Assembly: GCA_027450225.1 (NCBI GenBank)
Contig: DAIDJK010000059.1
Coordinates: 1-36,409, forward strand
DNA from: Bryobacterales bacterium
GTDB lineage: Bacteria > Acidobacteriota > Terriglobia > Bryobacterales > Bryobacteraceae
DNA length: 36,409 nucleotides
Direction of reading: 5' to 3'
Shown: positions 9,501 to 17,763 of the stretch, piece by piece
Layout: the number at the start of each line of letters is the position of its first letter
How positions within the stretch are numbered: the stretch's first letter is position 1
Made by a program: the position numbers and the translations under genes
The notes under the pieces: generated by a model
What the model was told of the DNA's origin: nothing
Database searches by the model: none
What the model saw: only the letters and a program-made list of their open reading frames with translations

Positions 9501-10615
9501 CGAAGTATGCGCAGCCGCTGGTGGAACTGCTGAGCGGCGTGGGCCTGCCGGCCGGCACGGGAACGCAAACGGTGCTCTGGAGCAAATTGGGCGCGGATTT
9601 CAAACTGTATGCCGACAAGAAGCCTGGCAATCCCATCTCCACGCTGGAAACGTTTCTGAAGAGCGACGCGGACAAAATCACCCCGGCCAATCAGTGTCAG
9701 GCGGGCGCGCTCGCGCGGGGGGCCACAGATCCGTTCCTCGCGAATCTGAACTCGCTGCGAACGGAAGCCGAGAGCGCTTGTCTGGCTCTGGTTCGCAACC
9801 GCTATGCCGCGCTGGCCGATGATTTCCGGCAACACCTGGCGGGCCGTTTCCCGTTCTCGACGGACTTGAATGCCGCCGAAGCGGATGCCGGAGACGTGAC
9901 CGCGTTTTTCAATCTTCTGGACCAGAGCGGACCCGGTCTGGCGGATTCTCTCACGCGGCTGGGGAATCTCGACCCCTCCGAAAAGGCTCCGGCGCAGCAG
10001 GCGGTCACCTTTCTCAAAGCGCTGGCGGCCGTTCGCCCGCTGTTCGCGACGGCGGATGAAAAATCGCTGCCCGCGCTGGACGCGGGCGTTCAGTTCCGGA
10101 CCAATGAAGACCGCGAAAGCGGCGGCAGGCAAATCATCGATTGGGAACTGCGCATCGGGGAGCAGACCTACAGCTATCAGGCTCCGCCGAAAACCTTGCG
10201 CTGGCATTACGGAGACGCCGTAACGCTGACGCTGCGCTACGCGAAAGATTCACTCGAAGTGCCGGTGGCGCTGCGGGGGGAAACGGACGCGGCGATCGGC
10301 AACCGGCTGGTGGTTTATCAGATCCGGAAAAACTGGTCGCTGCTGGCGCTGCTGATCGGGCACGCGGCGGCGGCCACGGATTTCGACAATCCGCTTGCGC
10401 CGATTCCCAATACGGTAAGACTGCATTTCGGCAACGCCCCGGCGTATCCGGACGCGCTGCCCGCCGGGAAGAAACCGGTGGATACGCTGGTGTTCGCCTC
10501 CTTCACGCTGCAGGCGCCGGCTTCGAAGGAAGGCGCGGCGCGGACCTCGATCACTCTGTCTTCTTTCCCGGTTCAGGCGCCGGTTTTCCCGGCCCAGAGG
10601 ATGGCCACCGAATGA
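6548..10615 (+). CDS. tssM: T6SS membrane-complex ATPase/scaffold TssM (IcmF family)
   Basis: A 1355-residue protein, at the long end for TssM. A transmembrane helix lies at about residues 8-31. An NTPase-like domain follows with a Walker A motif (GSPGSGKTA, about residues 90-98) and DTPG (about 133-136). A second membrane segment (about residues 390-412) is followed by a large periplasmic region with the IcmF-related domain and a C-terminal beta-rich region that binds TssJ. TssM spans the periplasm and links the inner-membrane TssL to the TssJ lipoprotein. Only one clear helix is seen at the N-terminus, where many TssM proteins have a hairpin of two. Both ends overlap their neighbours as ATGA, so translation is probably coupled. 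Confidence 0.95.
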   Translation: MSGGEPGLWLILLIGLVAVAVLVGVAFIVLKGAMKPEGETAGEPKPPGNAIAPLPRAEISSSFQSALTSLRERVVGSAFQYRAPWILLAGSPGSGKTAIVESLAAGALGAAGTSSPRGAGVGWGFLNGGVLIDTPGSMLLGPASGIPSDEAAWNQLLRGLARHRPSRPLDGVVLTITAAELLDASADIAARGSLVRARLDELQSKLGLVLPVYVLVTQCDSIPGFTAFCQEAQRELKDAPKEMFGWSNDHTLDSSFTWVWVDEAMTTLQRSIRAWQLRFFGANRDITAPDELFLFPPEFQNLREPLRMFLTQLFIPVSYRDSHYFRGVYFSGLPEKPLPADSKELLPSMAAGRKRLPLFFLEDLFERKIFAERPLARPVPQRFAFRNRIVMGAQIFAVVFSLVMASGLAFDYFRLKSLRDSRIEDAINGVKQDSEQKAPTMDQAYNLVVTLGQMHVQGFSSIFMPWSWNDPIQEEVTQQLARNFRSVVLHAAHDALGRKYQTLLEQTAAEGSAPQPQAAAAEPGENRPAGQSSFVAAMNAGECEGSAAIDSELLTPSADPNYRSLQAYLRELTALEQNIALYDELRTQDGGSAQSLRSLIEYLSGRKLPAGLTFQNNAYFRTAVQKAQFDAVANLKNHRERARTAGEDLANSFLTDWFDNSALLTEARCMNENITRFERGDYGTPPDLRTVAGQIAAMNRNLSQNAVGWIARPFALEAYPPLEQLRAPELQPVFGADPKLMERERLRGDDAWNGLRDNLLGLRAPTGEVLESPSGGNIRVTSDIQTLGANLSYLADLDFMAISQAPRVTASQPPVIWNAEKLDDALKLNASWEKYESQVLPTAPGNIQQVIRQAAGANVGAGLAKTALDARQTSALNLATGDDLDIELKNFNDTLDRKKQLNAAGEKLGKAGVPLMTALDLYREAGRLLAAINARLSGSLYSYDVSALKNWDGSTPLSLALYRADSPDMVAQAVTADHDRIQLLAKYAQPLVELLSGVGLPAGTGTQTVLWSKLGADFKLYADKKPGNPISTLETFLKSDADKITPANQCQAGALARGATDPFLANLNSLRTEAESACLALVRNRYAALADDFRQHLAGRFPFSTDLNAAEADAGDVTAFFNLLDQSGPGLADSLTRLGNLDPSEKAPAQQAVTFLKALAAVRPLFATADEKSLPALDAGVQFRTNEDRESGGRQIIDWELRIGEQTYSYQAPPKTLRWHYGDAVTLTLRYAKDSLEVPVALRGETDAAIGNRLVVYQIRKNWSLLALLIGHAAAATDFDNPLAPIPNTVRLHFGNAPAYPDALPAGKKPVDTLVFASFTLQAPASKEGAARTSITLSSFPVQAPVFPAQRMATE

Positions 10616-11712
10616 TCAGAAGCGCGGAACTCGATATAGAGAAACTCCTGTCTCCGATCTCGGCGGAGCGGCCCGCCGGTGAGCCGCTGCGCTACGAAGG
10701 AACCTACGACCGCATTCGCGACGCGCGCCGCGAAGACGATCCCGACCTTCCCCAGGGGCAGTGGAAAACCGAGCTGCGGAAAGCGCAATGGAAGTCCGTG
10801 GAATCGATCTGCGTGGAGGCTCTCGAGACGCGCTCGAAGGATCTGCAGATCGCGGCATGGCTGACCGAAGCGTGGCTGAACGTGTACGGTTTCGCCGGCG
10901 CGGAAAAGGGGCTCGAGCTGATGCGCGGCCTGTGCGAGAGCTACTGGAACGATCTGTATCCGCAGATCGAGAACGGCGATCTGGAATTTCGCATGGCGCC
11001 TCTCGCGTGGGTGAATGAGAAGCTCCCCGCCGCCATCAAGAGGCTGCCCATCACGGCGCCCGCGGCCCCCGGCGAGAAGGCGTGGTCCTCCGCGGACTGG
11101 GAGCGCGCGAATCTGCGCGATCTGGCGGCGCAGCGGTCCGGGACGCAAAGGCCGCAGCCGGGAGCGCCTTCCGCCATGGCTGATTTTCAGCGCAGCGCGA
11201 TTCTGACGCCGTCGGCTGAGCTTCGCGGGTTCCTCGAGGAGGTCCGCGGAATGATCGACGCGGCGGCGCGGCTGGAAGCTCTGGTGGACGCCAAAGCCGG
11301 CAAGGCGGCGCCGGGGATGCTTCGCTTCACGGGAGCCGCGGAATCGATCGCGTCGCTGCTCGAATCGCTTCTCGCGCACCGCGCGGACGAGGCGCCCGCT
11401 GAAGAAAACAACGGCGCGGAGCATGACGCGGCAGCGGTCGCATTCGACGACGAGGCTCATGAAGCGGGCCGCCTGCCGATGCCCGGCCGCATTCGCGACC
11501 GCGCGGACGCCTACTATCTGCTGGCCGAAGCGGCCGATTTTCTGGCGCGCACCGAACCGCATAGTCCTACGCCTTATCTGATCCGGCGCGCGATCGCGTG
11601 GGGCTCCATGACGCTCGACGAACTGCTGCCGGAACTGGTGCGCAATGGCGGCGAACTGGCGGAGATTTTCCGGCTGCTGCAAATCCGCCCGAACTCTGGA
11701 GGAAATTCCTGA
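10612..11712 (+). CDS. tssA: T6SS assembly protein TssA (ImpA N-terminal domain)
   Basis: A 366-residue protein starting at ATG 10612, which overlaps the tssM stop as ATGA; longer in-frame readings would run far into tssM and are not credible. The N-terminal ImpA domain is recognisable from LLSPISAERPAGEPLRY and the conserved KSVESICVEALETRSKDLQ and WLTEAWL segments. The C-terminal part contains the TEPHSPTPYLIRRAIAW-type helix hairpin of short TssA proteins. TssA binds baseplate and sheath ends and directs co-polymerisation of tube and sheath. It ends 89 bases before tssB, where a fresh promoter seems possible. Confidence 0.92.
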   Translation: MIRSAELDIEKLLSPISAERPAGEPLRYEGTYDRIRDARREDDPDLPQGQWKTELRKAQWKSVESICVEALETRSKDLQIAAWLTEAWLNVYGFAGAEKGLELMRGLCESYWNDLYPQIENGDLEFRMAPLAWVNEKLPAAIKRLPITAPAAPGEKAWSSADWERANLRDLAAQRSGTQRPQPGAPSAMADFQRSAILTPSAELRGFLEEVRGMIDAAARLEALVDAKAGKAAPGMLRFTGAAESIASLLESLLAHRADEAPAEENNGAEHDAAAVAFDDEAHEAGRLPMPGRIRDRADAYYLLAEAADFLARTEPHSPTPYLIRRAIAWGSMTLDELLPELVRNGGELAEIFRLLQIRPNSGGNS

Positions 11713-11738
11713 ATGAAACTCTAATAACGCATTTTCTT

Positions 11739-11767
11739 TTGATATGAATTCGTGATCCGTGATAGCA
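11739..11767 (+). promoter_or_regulatory. Candidate sigma70-type promoter before tssB
   Basis: TTGATA (11739-11744) is followed after 17 bases by ATAGCA (11762-11767), or after 18 by TAGCAT, in the only gap of appreciable size inside the T6SS operon (11713-11801). The stretch is AT-rich for this genome. A second promoter here would raise expression of sheath and tube proteins, which are needed in many copies. This is based on consensus similarity only. Confidence 0.38.
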
Positions 11768-11801
11768 TCGACAAGCCAAAGAAGGCAAAAGGAGAATTCG
11801 G

Positions 11802-12326
11802 ATGCCTGAAAGCATTCAACACAAGCTGGATCGAGTCCGGCCACCCCGGGTTCAGATTACTTACGACGTGGAAACCGGCGGCGCAATTGCCAAGAAGGAA
11901 TTGCCTTTCGTGGTCGGCATACTGGCCGATCTTTCCGGCAACGTAACCAAAGACGATCAGGGCAATCCGTATCTGCCTGCGCTCAAAGAGCGTAAGTTCA
12001 TCGAGATCGACAGAGACAATTTCGATGACGTTCTTGGCAAAGCGGCGCCCCGGCTTCACCTGTCCGTGCCGGATACTTCGGACGCAGAGGGGAAGAAGAG
12101 GATGGCCGTCGATCTTCTGTTCAGGAATCTGGAAAGCTTCAGTCCGTTCGAAATCGTGAGCAATGTTCCGGCGCTCAAAGCGCTGTTCGACTCACGGAAC
12201 CGGCTGGCCGACCTCGCCGCGAAACTCGACGGCAACGAGGATCTGGAAAACAAGCTGCGCGCGGCGGCGTCCAATTCCGCCGAGTTGAGTAAATTCCCGG
12301 CGATCGAAGCGGGAGAAGGAGCCTAA
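11802..12326 (+). CDS. tssB: T6SS contractile sheath small subunit TssB (VipA)
   Basis: A 174-residue protein with the typical TssB start (MPESIQHKLDRVRPPRVQI) and the conserved ELPFVVGILADLSG segment, then the FEIDRDNFDDVL-like and SPFEIVSNVPAL regions. TssB and TssC heterodimers polymerise into the contractile sheath around the Hcp tube; contraction drives effector delivery. The ATG has an excellent AAAGGAG site at 8-9 bases. tssC follows 6 bases after the stop. Confidence 0.96.
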   Translation: MPESIQHKLDRVRPPRVQITYDVETGGAIAKKELPFVVGILADLSGNVTKDDQGNPYLPALKERKFIEIDRDNFDDVLGKAAPRLHLSVPDTSDAEGKKRMAVDLLFRNLESFSPFEIVSNVPALKALFDSRNRLADLAAKLDGNEDLENKLRAAASNSAELSKFPAIEAGEGA

Positions 12327-12332
12327 ACAACC

Positions 12333-13907
12333 ATGGGTACTACACTGCCGCCCAACCCGGACCCGAACGCTTCGGGAACCACAACCACGACCACGACGGC
12401 GAGTTCCACTCCCTTTCTCGACGAAATTCTGACCAGGGGCAAACTGGTGCGCGATCCGGCCGCTGCTCCGGAATCGCCGGCCATGATTCAGGGCCGCAAT
12501 ATGGTGAAAGAGTTCGCCACTCAGGTCCAGACCAATCCGGCCTTCGCCAAAGCGGTGGTGGAAGGCGACATGATCGACGCCATCGAGCAGCGCATCTCCG
12601 ACATCGATGCGCAGATCAGCGCCCAGCTGAACGCGATCATGCACCACCCGGAATTTCAGGCGCTCGAAGCCTCCTGGCGCGGGTTGAATTACCTGGTGAT
12701 GAAGGCGGAGACCGGCGAAGACCTGAAGCTGCGGCTCCTGAACGTGACCAAGAAGGAACTGCTGACGGACATCGAGAAGGCGACCGAGTTCGACCAGAGC
12801 GTTCTTTTCAAGAAGGTCTACGAAGAAGAGTATGGAACCTATGGCGGCTTCCCTTACAGCTGCCTGGTAGGCGACTACTATTTCGACGCGGGCCCGCAGG
12901 ATCTTTCGCTGCTGCAGGGAGTGGCGGGCGTGGCGGCCGCCGCGCATGCGCCATTCATTTCGGCCGCGTCACCGCGCCTTTTCGGCTGGGACAACTTCAC
13001 CGAGATGGTGAACCGGCGCGATCTGGCCAAAGGCTTCAGCGCGACCGAACTGGCTCCGTGGCGCAACTTCCGCGCCAGCGAGGATTCGCGCTACGTGGCG
13101 CTGACTCTGCCGCGCATGCTGCTTCGGCTGCCCTACGATCCGGTGAACAAGCCCGTGGAACAGTTCGGGTTTGAAGAGTTCAGGATCCTGCGCGATCCCA
13201 AGGGCAACTTCATCGAGGACGTGGACAGCAAGGACCCGGGCAGGTATCTTTGGGGCAACCCGGCCTATGCTCTGGCCGAACGCATCACGAACGCTTTCTC
13301 GCTTTACCACTGGTGCGCGGCTATCCGCGGCGCCGAAGGCGGCGGCAAAGTGGAAGGCCTGCCGTTCCACACGTTCAAGACCGACGACGGCGACACCGCG
13401 CTGAAGTGCCCGACCGAGATCGCCATCACGGACCGGCGCGAGAAGGAACTGAACGACCTGGGCTTCATCTCTCTCTGCCATTGCAAGGGCGAAAACTTCG
13501 CTACCTTCTTCGGCGGACAGACGACGAACAAGCCGGTGCAGTATCTGACGGACGCCGCAACCGCGAACGCCCGCATCTCGAGCGCTCTGCCGTATATTCT
13601 GGCCGCTTCGCGCTTCGCGCATTACCTGAAAGTGATCATGCGCGACAAGATCGGCAGCTTCATGACGCGGGAGAACGTGGCGACGTATCTGAACCAGTGG
13701 ATCTCGCAATGGGTCCTGCTGGACGACGACGCGCCGCAGGCCGTGAAAGCGCGTTTCCCGCTGCGGGAAGGAAGAGTGGATGTGACCGACCAGCCCGGCA
13801 AGCCCGGCTGCTACAACTCCGTGGTTTTCCTCAAGCCGCACTTCCAACTCGACGAGTTAACCATTTCCATCCGGCTGGTGGCCGAACTGCCGCCACCCGC
13901 GAAATAG
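12333..13907 (+). CDS. tssC: T6SS contractile sheath large subunit TssC (VipB)
   Basis: A 524-residue protein, normal for TssC. A low-complexity Thr-rich N-terminus (residues 13-30) precedes the family body: HHPEFQALEASWRGLNYLV, LLQGVAGVAAAAHAPFI, and the C-terminal region with AHYLKVIMRDKIGSF and LNQWISQWVL. With TssB it forms the sheath; its N-terminal region also carries the ClpV-accessible surface together with TssB. A GGAG ribosome binding site lies in the end of tssB. The Thr-rich head is not conserved in all TssC and may be flexible. Confidence 0.96.
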   Translation: MGTTLPPNPDPNASGTTTTTTTASSTPFLDEILTRGKLVRDPAAAPESPAMIQGRNMVKEFATQVQTNPAFAKAVVEGDMIDAIEQRISDIDAQISAQLNAIMHHPEFQALEASWRGLNYLVMKAETGEDLKLRLLNVTKKELLTDIEKATEFDQSVLFKKVYEEEYGTYGGFPYSCLVGDYYFDAGPQDLSLLQGVAGVAAAAHAPFISAASPRLFGWDNFTEMVNRRDLAKGFSATELAPWRNFRASEDSRYVALTLPRMLLRLPYDPVNKPVEQFGFEEFRILRDPKGNFIEDVDSKDPGRYLWGNPAYALAERITNAFSLYHWCAAIRGAEGGGKVEGLPFHTFKTDDGDTALKCPTEIAITDRREKELNDLGFISLCHCKGENFATFFGGQTTNKPVQYLTDAATANARISSALPYILAASRFAHYLKVIMRDKIGSFMTRENVATYLNQWISQWVLLDDDAPQAVKARFPLREGRVDVTDQPGKPGCYNSVVFLKPHFQLDELTISIRLVAELPPPAK

Positions 13908-13925
13908 ACGAGAAGGTGATAAAGC

Positions 13926-14414
13926 ATGGACGTATTGATACTCGATTGCAGCAGCGCCAGCATCAACGGAGAATGCCAGCTGACCGACTACAACAGCATG
14001 ATTGAATTGCTTTCCTACAGTCATGGAGTCGCGCAGCAGATTACGGGCGATCAGAGCAACACCAAACGGACATCGGGCAAGCCGAATCACCAGGATTTCA
14101 CGGTGACCAAGTACCTCGATCTTTCGACCCCCAAACTGATCGACTACTGCAACCAGGCCAAGCCGATCCCGACGGTGAAAGTCACGATCGGCCAGAACGA
14201 CAACGGCAAAGTGACGAAGATTTTCACTTACGAACTGACCAATGCGCTGGTGTCCTCCATCTCGGTGGGCGGCGGCGGCGGCGGCAAGCCGCAGGAGACG
14301 GTGACGCTGAACTACACGAAGATCAGCTGGACTTACAACCAGCAGAAATCCGACGTGAGCGATGCCGGAAATGCGGCGGCCACGTGGAACCTCGCCACGA
14401 ATACCGCGTCGTGA
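13926..14414 (+). CDS. hcp: Hcp (TssD), T6SS inner tube protein
   Basis: A 162-residue protein with the Hcp beta-barrel pattern: an early ECQLTDYNSMIELLSYSHGV segment, HQDFTVTKYLDLSTPKL, and the late VTLNYTKISWTY strand. Hexameric rings of Hcp stack into the tube that is fired from the cell and can carry small effectors in its lumen. A run of six glycines (about residues 117-122) lengthens a loop ahead of the last strands. A GAAGGTG ribosome binding site precedes the ATG. The stop overlaps the GTG start of tssE as GTGA. Confidence 0.94.
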   Translation: MDVLILDCSSASINGECQLTDYNSMIELLSYSHGVAQQITGDQSNTKRTSGKPNHQDFTVTKYLDLSTPKLIDYCNQAKPIPTVKVTIGQNDNGKVTKIFTYELTNALVSSISVGGGGGGKPQETVTLNYTKISWTYNQQKSDVSDAGNAAATWNLATNTAS

Positions 14415-14911
14415 AGCCGGCTTTGATCCGGGGCGGAAGGCCGCTTCTCTTCGAGCGATTGTGCGAGGAGAGATTCAGCGACGCTTCCGACCCGGACTCG
14501 GAAACCAGTCCGGCCGCCCAGCGGGGCTACGAAATCGAACAACTCGCGCGTTCGGTGATGCGGGAGCTGAGCAATCTTCTCAATACCCGGCTCCCCGTTG
14601 CGGCGGGACACGGCGATGAAAGCACGCAGACCGTAATCAATTACGGTCTGCCCGATTTTTCGGGTCTGAACACATCCAGTCCGGGAGACCGCGCGATGCT
14701 GGAGCTTCTGATCGCGAGGAAGATCGAGGGGTTTGAGCCGCGCCTTCGGGACGTCCGTGTGGCTCTCGAACCTCATCCGGAAGCGCGCGGTATTCTCGTG
14801 GGATATTTCCAGGGAAGGTTGCGGACCGAGTGGGTCAGCGAAGCGGTTTCGTTCCCGCTTTCCCTTGGAACATTCGGCGCGGAGATCGCGCCTCCCGATC
14901 ATGCCCGCTGA
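14411..14911 (+). CDS. tssE: T6SS baseplate protein TssE (gp25-like)
   Basis: A 166-residue gp25/lysozyme-fold baseplate protein. It shows RPLLFERL near the N-terminus, a middle YGLPDFSGL segment, and the gp25-family tail with EPRLRDVRVALEPH. TssE initiates sheath assembly on the baseplate. GTG 14411 is chosen because it overlaps the hcp stop (GTGA) and gives the expected N-terminus; an in-frame GTG at 14384 would lie inside hcp. No clear ribosome binding site is visible, which fits translational coupling. The end overlaps tssF by 11 bases. Confidence 0.9.
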   Translation: MKPALIRGGRPLLFERLCEERFSDASDPDSETSPAAQRGYEIEQLARSVMRELSNLLNTRLPVAAGHGDESTQTVINYGLPDFSGLNTSSPGDRAMLELLIARKIEGFEPRLRDVRVALEPHPEARGILVGYFQGRLRTEWVSEAVSFPLSLGTFGAEIAPPDHAR

Positions 14912-16715
14912 CGACGAAGCGCTGCGCTATTTTTTCGACGAACTCACGTATTTGCGTACCGAAGGCGCGGAGTTCGCGAAGACGCACGACAAAGTGGCCG
15001 CGCGTCTCGATCTCTCGGGCGAAGTTTCCACCGATCCGCATGTCGAGCGCCTGATCGAGTCCTTCGCATTTCTCACCGGGCGCATCCAGCGGAATCTCGA
15101 CGCGGAATTTCCTCAGCTCACTTCGGCCCTGCTGAGCGTACTCGCGCCGCAGCTGACGCAGCCGGTTCCGCCGATGGGAATCGCGCGCTTCGCCGTGGAC
15201 CCGGTACGCCTGAAGGTGCCGACCGGATACGTCGTCGAAAAAGATACTCCGCTGATTGCCCGCAGCGTCGACGGGCTTCCATGCCGTTTCCGGACCTGCT
15301 ATCCCGTTCACCTGTGGCCGCTGGAGGTCGAGGACGCGGCCATGGAACCGGCGCGCGAGCATGGCCTCGATGAGCCTGGCGTTTCGATGGTGCTGCGGCT
15401 CAGGATTCGCTGCCTCGCCGGGAAGATGAGCGAACTCGCGCTGGATCGCCTGCGCTTCTTCATCGATGGCCCGGCGCCGCTCGCCAGCGCCATCTACGAC
15501 GCAGTCTTTACCGGCGTCCGGGCCGTTCAGCTGCGGCCGGTTCCGGCCGATGGGGATCCGGCGCCACCCGTCCGGCTGCCGCGCGGCTCTATCCGGACCG
15601 TGGGCTTCCGGGTGGATGATGAGGTGATACCGGCGCCCTCGAACGCGCATCCCGCGTACCGGCTCATCCAGGAATATTTTCATTTTCCGGAAAAGTTCCG
15701 GTTCTTCGAATTGCGCAACTTCGACCGGCGGCCGCCCGGCGACGTGGTCGAAATTCTTCTGCTGATCGATCGCGCGTCGAGCCGCCTTTCGGCGTGCAGG
15801 GAAAACTTCGTTCTCGGCTGCACTCCGGTGGTGAATCTGTTCCGGAAAACGAGCGAGCCGATCCGCATCGATCATCAAAGGCTGGAATACCGCCTGGTGG
15901 CGGACGCGCGGCGCGAGCGCACCACGGAAATTCATTCGATCGAATCGGTGTCCACGGTTTCGAATCCGGCGGAGAAAGCCAGCCAGTATCAACCCTTTTA
16001 TTCCGCCCGGCATTCCTGGGAAGGGTCGCAGCGGCAGGCTTACTGGATCGCGCGGCGCATGCCGACGGGACGCGAGGAGTTGCCCGGCGCGGACCTGTGG
16101 CTCTCCTTTCTCAATCTCGACTTCAGCGCGGCCAAACTGACCGATGAAGTGGTTTACGCGCACACGCTCTGCACCAATCGCAGGCTGGCGCTCGAATTGA
16201 AGGACCGCGCGGAGCTGCAGATCGAAGTTCCGGCTCCGACGCATTCGATCTCCTGCATCGTGCGGCCCACGCCGCCGGCGCTTCCCGCCATGGGCGGCAA
16301 TACGGTGTGGAGGCTGATTTCGAATCTCTCGCTCAACCGGCTCTCGCTGGAGGCTTCGGCCGCCGGCGTGGACTCCCTGCGCGAAATCCTGCGGATCTAC
16401 GCGTTGAACGACAGCCCGTCGGTGCGGCGTCAAACCGATGGCATCCGGGATATCGCGGTGCGCCGGGTGATTCGCCGTTTCGGGCCTCCGTCGCGCGCAT
16501 CGTTCCGCACCGGCAGCGAGATCACGCTTCTCATCGATCCGGGCATGTATGCGGGCAGCAGCCCCATCATGCTCGCCTCCGTGCTGCGTCACTTCCTTGC
16601 CATGCACACGTCGCTCAACAGCTTCGTCCAGGTGCTGGCCCGCCGTACGGGAGATGATGCGGACGACGTCTGGAAAAAATGGACGCCACTCGCCGGCGAT
16701 CAGCCGGTGGTTTAA
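14901..16715 (+). CDS. tssF: T6SS baseplate protein TssF (ImpG/VasA)
   Basis: A 604-residue protein starting at ATG 14901, inside the last bases of tssE. The start region (ALRYFFDELTYLRTEGAEFA) and the following LIESFAFLTGRIQRNLDAEFPQL segment are diagnostic of TssF. Later blocks (FRTCYPVHLWPLEVE, FRFFELRNFDRRP, GSEITLLIDPGMYAGSSPIMLASVL) agree. TssF pairs with TssG in the baseplate wedge. In most clusters tssG follows directly; here it lies about 3.5 kb away, separated by an unknown gene and a cargo-like island, so wedge partners are not co-translated. Confidence 0.95.
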   Translation: MPADDEALRYFFDELTYLRTEGAEFAKTHDKVAARLDLSGEVSTDPHVERLIESFAFLTGRIQRNLDAEFPQLTSALLSVLAPQLTQPVPPMGIARFAVDPVRLKVPTGYVVEKDTPLIARSVDGLPCRFRTCYPVHLWPLEVEDAAMEPAREHGLDEPGVSMVLRLRIRCLAGKMSELALDRLRFFIDGPAPLASAIYDAVFTGVRAVQLRPVPADGDPAPPVRLPRGSIRTVGFRVDDEVIPAPSNAHPAYRLIQEYFHFPEKFRFFELRNFDRRPPGDVVEILLLIDRASSRLSACRENFVLGCTPVVNLFRKTSEPIRIDHQRLEYRLVADARRERTTEIHSIESVSTVSNPAEKASQYQPFYSARHSWEGSQRQAYWIARRMPTGREELPGADLWLSFLNLDFSAAKLTDEVVYAHTLCTNRRLALELKDRAELQIEVPAPTHSISCIVRPTPPALPAMGGNTVWRLISNLSLNRLSLEASAAGVDSLREILRIYALNDSPSVRRQTDGIRDIAVRRVIRRFGPPSRASFRTGSEITLLIDPGMYAGSSPIMLASVLRHFLAMHTSLNSFVQVLARRTGDDADDVWKKWTPLAGDQPVV

Positions 16716-17761
16716 CTCCCGCCGTGTGGAATCGAATTCTCGATGCTTTCGCCGGGAAGGAGCCGGCCGCGAAGCCGGAGACGCCGGAGGATTTTCTCGC
16801 CAGGAATCCGGAGGTTCTCGATCTGCTCGAAGGCCTGGGGTACGATGCGCCGCTGCGCGCCGAAGCTCGCGCCCTGTTTGCGCAGCTCACCTCGTCCATT
16901 CGCGTGGAGATTGTGGATTATGCGGCGCTCCACAAATCGATCGCCGCCACCATTGCGAGGGCGAACGAATTACCCGCCGCGGCGGTCGCGTTTCTGAACA
17001 CGCTTTCTTCGGCGCGCGATCCGGAATCGCTGACCGCGCTGCTGAACGCCGATCCGGTGCACGATCAGATCCCCTTCGTCGAGCAGATCCCGGTGCTGCG
17101 GAATGGCTCGGTCACCTGGACGTCGCCGGCGCGGCTATCGCTCGTGCGCAAGTTTCCGGCGGACCGGGCCGTCTTTCTGGAGACGCTGGGCAGGCTGGAG
17201 GCGCTGTTCGCGGAACCGCACCCGGCTCGCGCGGAGCCGGTGCGCGTGGGCGTGCTGGACGCGGTCGAGCGGCTGCGGAAGGATATCGACCGGGCGAACG
17301 CCTACCTCCCCACCGCGCTGCTGTTTCTCGAAACCAGACTGGACGAGTACGATGCCCATTCGATTCGGCCTCGCTCGGCGGAGCGGATCGAAGCGCTGAT
17401 GTCCATCATTGCCGGCGCGGTGGCGCTGAGCCGCCGCCTCGAACGGCCTCAGCCGGGCGATCGGGAAGCCATTGCGGCGCAGGCGGCCAGTTATGTGGCG
17501 CGCCCCAAAATCCACACGCCGGCGGTCACGAAGCTGCTGCTGACTCTGCTGCTGCACGACGCCGTGATTGCGAGAACCCGGCGCGTGTACGGAGCCAGCG
17601 TGCGCAAACTGCGGATGATCCGCGATGAAATTTCCACCGGAACCTACAACAGCGCGGAAACCGCCGCGCGCCTTCGCCGCCTCGAAGATCAGGGTTACTA
17701 TTTTTCCAGCCTGGTCTATGCTCTGCTGGGCGGACCGAAGAACCCGCAGCCGGCCGACTGA
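16679..17761 (+). CDS. Uncharacterised soluble protein downstream of tssF
   Basis: A protein of up to 360 residues that I do not recognise. ATG 16679 overlaps the end of tssF by 37 bases; an in-frame GTG at 16724, 9 bases after the tssF stop, gives a protein 15 residues shorter. The sequence looks largely alpha-helical, with many Ala, Arg, Leu and Glu residues, and has no signal peptide, membrane segment or obvious catalytic motif. A helical region around residues 195-235 (VLDAVERLRKDIDRANAYL) may mediate oligomerisation. Its stop is 2 bases from the convergent end of the cargo-like gene. By position it belongs to the T6SS operon and could be an accessory baseplate factor or an effector chaperone; both are guesses. 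Confidence 0.7.
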   Translation: MDATRRRSAGGLTPAVWNRILDAFAGKEPAAKPETPEDFLARNPEVLDLLEGLGYDAPLRAEARALFAQLTSSIRVEIVDYAALHKSIAATIARANELPAAAVAFLNTLSSARDPESLTALLNADPVHDQIPFVEQIPVLRNGSVTWTSPARLSLVRKFPADRAVFLETLGRLEALFAEPHPARAEPVRVGVLDAVERLRKDIDRANAYLPTALLFLETRLDEYDAHSIRPRSAERIEALMSIIAGAVALSRRLERPQPGDREAIAAQAASYVARPKIHTPAVTKLLLTLLLHDAVIARTRRVYGASVRKLRMIRDEISTGTYNSAETAARLRRLEDQGYYFSSLVYALLGGPKNPQPAD

Positions 17762-17763
17762 GA

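Noticed and set aside
14835-16607. Long minus-strand open frame (590 residues) opposite tssF
   Set aside because: Arg/His/Gln-rich product typical of antisense frames in high-GC genes; the plus strand has a clear TssF. Similar frames opposite tssM, clpV and topA were dropped for the same reason.
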